Assembly (NCBI GenBank): GCA_015350385.1
Contig: WNKI01000002.1
Location: 659,566-723,565 of the forward strand
Source of the DNA: Aculops lycopersici
Taxonomy: Eukaryota; Arthropoda; Arachnida; Trombidiformes; Eriophyidae
Length of the DNA stretch: 64,000 nt
Direction: 5' to 3'
This document shows, piece by piece, positions 56,701 to 64,000 of this stretch. The position numbers and the translations under genes were made by a program. Within the stretch, counting starts at the first letter, position 1; every line of letters starts with the position of its first letter. The notes below the pieces were generated by a model. That model worked only from the letters and a program-made list of their open reading frames with translations. It had not been told where the DNA came from and made no database searches.

Positions 56701-59700
56701 GAGAGTTTGTGGGGCAAGCTGGCCGGAAGTGGCGGACGCGACTATTCTTTACTTTTGCCTCTGGAGTTCAGCGTGGAAAGTGTTAACATCTCACTTTCCA
56801 TTGTTGTCGTTGTTGCGCTACTCTACGTCATCGTCGGCTTGTTGCGGTCGCGCCGATCGGTTGGCGAGATTCAATTTCGGTTCAGTTTGCTGGTGGTAGT
56901 TGTTGCCGCTGAATGAAATTTAAGCTCGCAAACGGAAGCAACAACATGACAACAAAAGCACGACGCGCTTGTCCCTATGCGACACAATCCATTCGACATC
57001 CCGAAAAGCGGAGCTCCTCTCGTTGGCTGGCCTTGTTATTGCTCCCCTTTTGACTCGACCGCTAGAGCTACAGCTCCTGTGCTGGTGGCGGTCACCGCGG
57101 CGACGGCTGCAACTCATTGCTTGCTGGTGGGCGTGGCGCGATGGAAACACTAACCGAAAGGGTGGTGAATGAGACTTTTGTTCAGATCAATGCTGATTGT
57201 CTTTGCACTCGCTCTTTGCCCACTCGCTCCCAAGCCCCGAACCGTTTCGGGGCTCGTTGTCGTGGGGGTCGTGGTGACTCATAGTGCAGCTCGAGTTCCG
57301 GTTTCGCTGGCTGGCCGCTAGCTTGCCAAAGAAGTAGAGAGAAGCCGAACGAGTAACTTGACAAAGAGGCGCACAAACATGAGCTTTTAAACGTGGCATT
57401 CATGGGGACGACCACGGGTTGGTATAATGTTTCCCAATAGTCACACTAACAACTTGTGTGCGACTAACGGTCAGTTCGTTTGGCCAACCAAAACAGAAGC
57501 GCTGGTGTCGATTGGCCCTGCACATCAAGTTGCCGGTGACTGCTCTTTTCTGCCACCACTAGGGCGGTTTTAGCTCTTTCGTCAGCAGCGAGCGTTGGCT
57601 GCGCAAATGCAAGCGATCGATTTCCTCTCGCTCTCGTGGCGACACTTGGCTTTAGTAAACAGCCGAGCTGAAGAGGGTTGTATTTCGAGCTACGAGACCA
57701 CCACCAACAGTGACCTCGAAAATCACGCACAACAAGCTTGTTGCAATTCTAGACGCCAAACGAGTGTAACCTTCATTTCCTAACTCTCGCGAGACATTAG
57801 CGCCTTGAGTTTCAATGGCCGGGAGGTAAGCAGGCAAGCAGATTCTCGGCATTAGTGTCAGTGTTTACGTTACGTTACGTAACCCAAGTGGCCAACTTTA
57901 GCGATAAAAGATCGCGTTAGAAGCGCGGTAATCAGATGACATCATGCCTGCCGCATGGGGAGCGATAATTTGGACGCATATCAATTTGGTTGTTACTACA
58001 TTCGCTGGCCTCTACATTTACCTAAATTACAACCAGCAGCTACTCTTAGGCTCGCAACTTTTTTGTTAAATTATCTGGCTGGGATTTACAAGTTCCGCTA
58101 AGTGATCAACTAAATAGGCAAGTGGGGAAATGCGACACCCAAATGAGTGACTGTAAAATTAATGTTGGCGGTAACAACTATCAGTTATACGGAGGAAATC
58201 CGTTGCATTCCATCTGAGCTCTCGTTGCCGGCCTTAGACTTGGTGCGTCGCCGCAGACTTGTAGACTATGAACCAGTTGAAATTTGGAACGTTTCCAACC
58301 CGATTTCCACGTCTCTCGCTCCTCCTTCCGGTGCACTCTTTCGCCTACTTCACTGGCGTCTGTTCAGTGGGTCGGCAACGTTGACTTGTAAAACGTGGCT
58401 CGAAAACTGGAGCAGGAAGTCATACGAGTCGAGTGGCCCACTTCGACCTCAGAACCGAGTTGGCTGGCTGGCTGGCTGACGCAACGCCGTGAGCAGTCGA
58501 CTCGAGTGGCTCGCCGCCACTTAGCGTTGAGGTTGTCGCAGTCGCAGTCGTTGTTGTTGTCTTAGCTTTCACTTCAGCATTTCAACTCAAGTGGCAACCG
58601 CGAGCTCGACAACCAGAAACCAGTTAACACACACAAGCAAGATGATGATGATAAACTAGCTGGCGCCGCAAGTTGGTGGTCTGGCCAAACCGCATTAAAC
58701 TAACCAAAATTGAGATGAGCAACTGGCGCCGGCGAGTTGAATGGTGCCGCAATGGTTCGATGGCTGCTGCGTCACTGGCCGGCTAACGGCAAATTAACTG
58801 TGGCGCCTCGGGCCACCACCAAGAGGTTGCCTCTCACAAGCGTCGCGGCGAGCGGAGAGATAACGCGCGCCGCTTCATTCGGCGTTCGGCCAGCAAACCG
58901 GGAAACGGTGGCAAATTAGCGTTCGAGTGAATTATCGACTTAATCAAGTGCACCATGATTAAGTCCTCGTCTGTGGTGGTCTGCACCAAAGGCAACGAGA
59001 GCGAGAGCCAGAGCGAGAGAGAGAGAGAGATATATAACTAGATGATGGACTCTAGCCAGTGATTAAGTTTTGCGGCCAACTCGAGTCTCGCTCGCATTCA
59101 TTGATGCGCCTCCATCGTGCGGGGGCTTAGTCTACAATGTGAACCAAAATCACTAAATTCTCGGGTTGTATCTTGCCGGCGCCACCGCATAGTAATAATA
59201 TCTTCTGCACAGATACGGAACCAAAACGTCTGAAGCTTCGGCGGGAGCCACCGAAATCTCATCAAATTTCCTCTCTTGTTGGCTTGCTAGTTGGATGTTT
59301 GGTGGTTTGTGATTGGTCTAGTTGACTCTAGACTCGCAGATGCACTAAAGAAAAGTCGTGACTCGACTTCATGGCTTATCTCTAGAGGCGGGAGTTCATT
59401 CAAATGAGTGGCCCGTCGTCAGCGCCAAGACTTAGGGTTCAGTCTCGACGACTGAACCGAGGGTCTTGGCAAAGATGGGACGCCAATCAGAGGTGCGCAT
59501 CATTAGATGTCAACGGTATTGCCACTTCGACTCGACTCGTCTCGGCTTTTCGACCACGATAACAAGGGGCCTTTGTCGAAAAAAGTTTATATGCTTCGCC
59601 ATATGCGCCGACCAAAGTGTTTTATGGGACTTAAAGAAGGTTTAAAGGGAAATCAATGATTTTGCCAACGACATTTTCCTGCGGCTGCTTAATGGAACAA

Positions 59701-62553
59701 TGAAAAATTCCTCTTGCGTCTCTGCTTCTCCTCCTCGTTGCAAGTGGAATTGGAAAAAGCCATGATGCTGCTCAATCATCGAAAACTGGTTATAGGGAAA
59801 TGGGAGCAGCCAGAGCGGAAGTTAGAGGAGGCGAGTCGAAGAAGCAGGATTAACGAGCCGAACGCAACGATAGAAGAACAACTACAATCGTCGAGTTCAT
59901 CTCTTAAATGCTTTTGCCCTTCCTTCCCGTTTGCCTCCTCCTCCTCCTCTGTCCTCACTGAATATGCAAATTCTATCATTTGAATTCGATTCATTGTCGC
60001 CATTTCACTGACTCGCTCGCCAGCTCTTCGTTTTCCCCATAAACCCGGCGACGAGCAACTTGCTCTGCTTTAGTTTGGTTCAGTTCAACTCGCGAAACGA
60101 AACACAAAACACAAACAAAAAACAAGTGGTTTTTGGTTGATTCTCGCGAGGCCAACGAGCCAGTCAGCCAGCAAGTCGAGTGGAAAATATAAACACGCTC
60201 TTGTAAATCTTTACCCTCAACACAGAGACCAACTCTCCCGACGAGAAGCGTTTTCCCATCAAGAGAAAAACCCTAAAAAACCCCGTCAAGCGCAAAGTAA
60301 TTCTCTAGCTGTCCGCTTTCTGTTGTCTCTTGTCTGTTGGCCAAGCCAACAGAAACCACTAACCACCAGCAACACTCACTAAGTAGCTTTGTCCCTTTAG
60401 TTTCTTGCTTAAAATAGAACGAAATTTTTCCTGGATGATATACGATGAAATGAAGACGAGAGATGGTGAAAAATCGGCGCGCGAAGCTAGCAACTCTGCC
60501 GCCCAGTTCGCTTGGCAAGACCGGCGATGGTCTCGCTGGCGTTGAGTGGATTGCATGCATTCTAGTGGCGTTATGGCGGCTGCCTCTAGCTGTCATTGTT
60601 GCTGCTGCTGTTAATGTCGAGGTCCCTGTTGTTGTTCCCATTCATTCATTCAATTTTCAACTCGTCGAGCTCGACTAGCCGAAGCTCAATGTGGATTTGT
60701 TGGTTTAGGGTGAGACCGAAATTGGAATAACGCTGAAGCTCCACAAGCGAGTTCTGAATACCGAATCGTGATGCCTCTTTGAGTTGTAGTTTGGAATCCA
60801 GGTGTCAAAGAGGGAGCCAACTAACGCAAATCCCATGCTGGTAGATGCTCTGACCCTAGAGTTCCCCTCCCACTTCATCCCACACAAATACCACACAAAG
60901 CACACAAACACGCAGAGACCCTTTGAGCTTTGAGGTTGCGAGGTTTGAGGCAACGGAAGCCAGAAGTTGACGGTATCACTGGCTAGCCGCAAGAGACTAG
61001 CGCGGCATTCATATCCCACTTCCTTCCGTCGAATTGATCTCTGTGCCGCTAGACCACTCGACGACGATGCATAAGTCGCCGCCGACTGTCTGGGCAAAAT
61101 TTGCCCCACTTCCTCCATCTCGTTTGCCTTCGACGTGTGATTTTATGGCCGTCATATTGGGACCAACCAGCTGGCCACTGCCCATTCTCTTTGCTTTCAC
61201 TCGCCGACTCACTTGCGCCGACTCACTTGATATAAGACCAAAATGAAAGAGAACTAGTGCCGCCTTCTCTCTTTCTCTAGTTGCCTTAGTGCTGTGGTGT
61301 TAGCGGCGGTGGTGGCTCGTTGTCTTGTCGAATTAAATTGACTCTCAAGGCCAAAAGGGGGCACAAACGACCGTATGTCTTAGAAGCGAGAAGCGAGAAG
61401 CTCGACGTCTCCATTAGCGCCGAACGTCGATCGCAGGTGTCGCCGGTGGTTTTGCTCAGGCCAGTCCTATCCGGTTCAGCTCAGTTCAGTCTAGTCCAAT
61501 TGACTAGCCGGCTGGTGAGTCTACTGGTGCTGTGGTGCCAAGTTTCAACTTCAAACTTGCCATCCAAAACTGAGCACCTAGTTCGGCTGGTGGTGAATTA
61601 TTCGCGAGCGAGCTGCTTCCGGTTAGTGGAAAGAGCAGCATCGTGCGATTGAATTGCTGCACTCCTTCAATCTGCTAGCCGAGTGACCGCCACCGCCGCC
61701 GCCCTAGTCGCAAAAAGATTGTCGCCACAGATCACAAAGGCCAAAGAGTTTGTGAATATCCGGTGGACTGGTCGGAGTGAGTTGGATTTGTCGCACGATG
61801 CAACGCATCGCAAACTCTCTAAAACTAAACTGTCGACATTCGCGCTCCACTTCCTGCAAAACTCTAGCATTAGAACTAGGTGCTCATAGAAAGACGGCGG
61901 GCAAAAGTTTAGGAGGCCTCTGGTGCCACTACGATGCCAGCGACGATTGATGATGACGCAAGCGGAGTTTTCTCTTCAACTCTACGGGGACCACCACGAC
62001 AAACTTTGCCCCTCTTAGCTCCCTACTGACCAACTGACTTCCGACAAACGAGCAACCGCGCAACTGACACTTGGCTGCCGCCCCGAAACCAGCAACTCCC
62101 ATTGGGATTCTCTCGTTCTCCTTCTCGTTCTCCTTCTCTCAACTCTTTCACCCAGTCAGTTGGTCTTTATACACTACCATATCACACATACAAAACCCCC
62201 AGGCCTGCTCCTGGATACAGACAAACTCTCAGCGGGAGCTGCCGATAGTTTGCATGGCCGAGGCATCGCTGAGAGTGTGGCGGGCCAAGTTGGCGGCTTT
62301 TTGTTTGACTTTGGGACAGCAGCAGCCGCCATCACCAATGCAACCAGCCAGCAAAAAGAGCATCCAGCTCAGAGCCGAACTTCCGCTAATGAAGCGTGAA
62401 ATGGGCAGCAAGCTTGGCAATTTGTTTTCTCACTAGCCGCTTGGCCACAGAGACTATTGGCCGCTTAGCTATTCAGTTGGTTTGACTGGTGATAAGATGG
62501 AGCGCGAGTGTTGGTCACGAGGTCGGACAGGAGGAGCCAATAGAAGAAGGAGA
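47701..62553. other. Long non-coding stretch upstream of the 47.7-kb gene
   Basis: About 15 kb with no recognisable protein domain. It has many CCGGAAGT sites (51145, 52535, 53421, 54354, 55980, 56723), GA/CT runs, CTAG-rich strings and a compound hairpin at 59424-59470. GC-rich segments such as 55.0-56.3 kb give open frames on both strands that do not resemble known proteins. Confidence 0.45.
59424..59470. repeat. Compound hairpin with two 21-base arms
   Basis: Outer stem GCCAAGAC/GTCTTGGC (59424-59431 with 59463-59470) and inner stem GGTTCAGTC/GACTGAACC (59436-59444 with 59450-59458). A 4-by-4 internal loop (two possible G-U pairs) separates the stems, and the terminal loop is 5 bases. Confidence 0.8.
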
Positions 62554-62558
62554 AGAAG

Positions 62559-62646
62559 TGTTAAAATAGCAAAGTATACTGCTCAGGACGACAGTAGAGT
62601 GTGATCAGGGAGCTAGCCAAGTGGTCCAACTTTTTGCTTTCTTACA
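62559..62646 (+). repeat. 5' LTR of the TRIM-like element
   Basis: 88 bp, TG...CA termini. It carries A-box-like TAGCCAAGTGG at 62614-62624 and a T5 run just downstream. Confidence 0.88.
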
Positions 62647-62657
62647 GGTTAACAGCC
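62647..62657 (+). other. Primer binding site, half tRNA-Asn type
   Basis: GGTTAACAGCC starts at the first base after the LTR and is complementary to GGCUGUUAACC, the anticodon stem-loop of tRNA-Asn(GUU). The next bases AAAACGC extend the match imperfectly (one extra A). Confidence 0.65.
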
Positions 62658-62668
62658 AAAACGCGCTG

Positions 62669-62679
62669 GGTTCGAACCC
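62669..62679 (+). promoter_or_regulatory. tRNA-type B box in the TRIM leader
   Basis: GGTTCGAACCC fits the B-box consensus exactly. It lies 55 bases downstream of the A-box match in the LTR, a spacing allowed in long-variable-arm tRNA genes. A T5 run between the boxes argues against a full-length Pol III product. Confidence 0.5.
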
Positions 62680-62824
62680 CACTCCAGTATCAGTTTTGAC
62701 GCAGGACAAACGGTCCGCGAAATGCATGATGATGAGTTCCATGCAGAGTGCACAAGAAGTGCAATGAGAGCGTCATAGCAAAGAGGTTAAGAGCGAGCAA
62801 TTCGCAGTACCCTTTGAGGGGGAG

Positions 62825-62912
62825 TGTTAAAATAGCAAAGTATACTGCTCAGGACGACAGTAGAGAGTGATCAGGGAGCTAGCCAAGTGGTCCAACTTTT
62901 TGCTTTCTTACA
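62825..62912 (+). repeat. 3' LTR of the TRIM-like element
   Basis: 88 bp, differing from the 5' LTR by a single base (GTAGAGA versus GTAGAGT). Confidence 0.88.
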
Positions 62913-62917
62913 AGAAG

Positions 62918-63845
62918 AGATCAGGGGGAAAACTTGGGGCCAGGATGACAAATGGACATTTTGCATTACAACTTTATCTCGCTATTTTTTATACACAAAC
63001 CAATACTCTGAGAAATGCACCTTCCTTTTACAAAGGTGCGAGTTTGTTTTCCATTCTTATCTTATTCTCCCACTTCCATTTAGAAAGCAAAAACTAGCGC
63101 GTTGGCCGCGCGACCAACCGGAAGTCGCGCTGCCCCTCGCTGTAGCTCGCCAAATCCAGTCGGTGGTTAGGTAAGCGATGATAAGCTAAGAAGTTGGGAT
63201 AGAGAAAGGGAACTAGGAGACAAAGGGGAGCAATCCCTAGTTCATTAACTCATATCATTAACTCAGACTTAAAGAGAGAGGCGCAGCTTTTGAATCAAGT
63301 GGCCGTCCGAGGAGCCAAGCGAGTGGGAGGAAAATTATGGCCTCACCTCATTGTTGCATTGTCGCATTGCCGCATTGTTGGCCAAAATGTTAATCTAGCT
63401 CCAAACTAGGCGATGGGCACAGAAGTAGAAGCCAACCGCTACAAGGAGTACGGGGTCAAAGCAACATTATGAGCAACGTGCCAGCTTAAGCTGTTCGTGG
63501 TGCCCAAATTTGATTCAATTGTCGCCCGACTGCTACGCTATGCTTGCTTGTGGTGATGGCGGCAGTGGCAGTGGCAGTGGCAGTTTTGGCAGTGGCTATA
63601 GCAGCAACAGCATTTAAGGCAAACTGCAGCTGAAGCTCAAGTTCAAGCTGCCGCAAGTTGATCATTTATTAAATCACAATGCGTTAAGCGCGCGAGTATG
63701 TCACGCGCCAACCACGATCAAAACGACACAACACGCGCGACGGCGGCAATCGAGTTTGCTGCTTGCAACTCACTCATTCTCCACTCACTCTCACTAACCC
63801 CTCCACTCTTTCACTCACTTTTACTTGCTTGCTCATTTGCTCGAG

Positions 63846-63847
<2 letters not shown>
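62918..63847. other. Non-coding stretch
   Basis: No recognisable gene. One CCGGAAGT site at 63118-63125, and short (GCAGTG)n strings near 63563-63595. Confidence 0.4.
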
Positions 63848-63916
<69 letters not shown>

Positions 63917-64000
63917 TAGTAGTAGTAGTAGTAGTACGTAGTACGTAGTACGTACGTACGTACGTACGTACGTACGTACGTACGTACGTACGTACTACGT
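63848..64000. repeat. Compound microsatellite (GA)n(GTA)n(CGTA)n, cut by window end
   Basis: (GA)n at 63848-63913, (GTA)n to ~63934, then CGTA units to the end. Same order and orientation as the array at 40605. Confidence 0.95.

Larger units (their letters stand above)
62554..62917 (+). mobile_element. TRIM-like miniature LTR retrotransposon with 5-bp target-site duplication
   Basis: Two 88-bp direct repeats (62559-62646 and 62825-62912, one mismatch) start TGTTA and end TTACA. They are flanked by the duplicated target AGAAG (62554-62558 and 62913-62917). The 178-bp interior has no coding capacity. Directly after the left LTR is GGTTAACAGCC (62647-62657), complementary to the anticodon arm of tRNA-Asn(GUU), as expected of a copia-style half-tRNA primer site. 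Directly before the right LTR is the purine tract GAGGGGGAG (62816-62824). The near-identity of the LTRs implies recent insertion. It must be mobilised in trans. The LTR contains a tRNA A-box match TAGCCAAGTGG and the leader a B-box match GGTTCGAACCC. Confidence 0.88.

Noticed and set aside
62607..62690. Possible tRNA gene (A box and B box present)
   Set aside because: The acceptor stem does not pair properly, no normal anticodon arm forms, a T5 run lies between the boxes, and the stretch spans the LTR/leader boundary of the TRIM element. Treated as part of that element.

Overview
The window is nuclear DNA of a bilaterian animal, most likely an arthropod. The evidence is spliced genes with GTAAGT donors, Asn/Gln/His homopolymer tracts in long disordered proteins, and orthologues of LSD1, TMEM62, FLVCR and hillarin. 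The hillarin core looks insect-like, but the exact lineage (insect, mite or crustacean) cannot be fixed from sequence alone. A 20-N assembly gap lies at 40778-40797.

Layout. (1) 1-8.2 kb is compact. An LSD1-type histone demethylase (minus strand, runs off the left edge) is divergent from a TMEM62-type metallophosphoesterase. A JmjC-fold gene follows, convergent with an FLVCR-type MFS transporter. These four are intronless within the window. (2) 9.1-22.3 kb holds hillarin (minus strand), with four coding exons: LIM domain plus coiled coil, then a split W180/transglutaminase-like domain. (3) 25.7-29.1 kb holds a two-exon CAP-Gly protein (minus strand). (4) 29.1-64 kb is mostly non-coding. It has one large 5' coding exon (47700-45465, minus strand) of an unrecognised disordered protein, many microsatellites, several perfect inverted repeats and a miniature LTR element at 62.56-62.91 kb.

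Most interesting signals: an intact TRIM-like element with 88-bp LTRs, a 5-bp target duplication, a primer site matching an internal (half) tRNA-Asn, and tRNA-type A and B boxes straddling the LTR/leader junction; 13 exact copies of the Scratch/Snail-type E-box CAACAGGTG confined to 9.2-27.8 kb; 14 exact copies of the ETS-type CCGGAAGT confined to 28.5-63.1 kb; a JmjC protein that has lost all three iron ligands; and poly(A) signals that overlap or abut stop codons.

No operon-like co-regulation is implied. LSD1 and the JmjC-fold protein both belong to chromatin-demethylase families, hillarin is cytoskeletal and the CAP-Gly protein is probably microtubule-associated, but a functional link among neighbours is not shown by the sequence.
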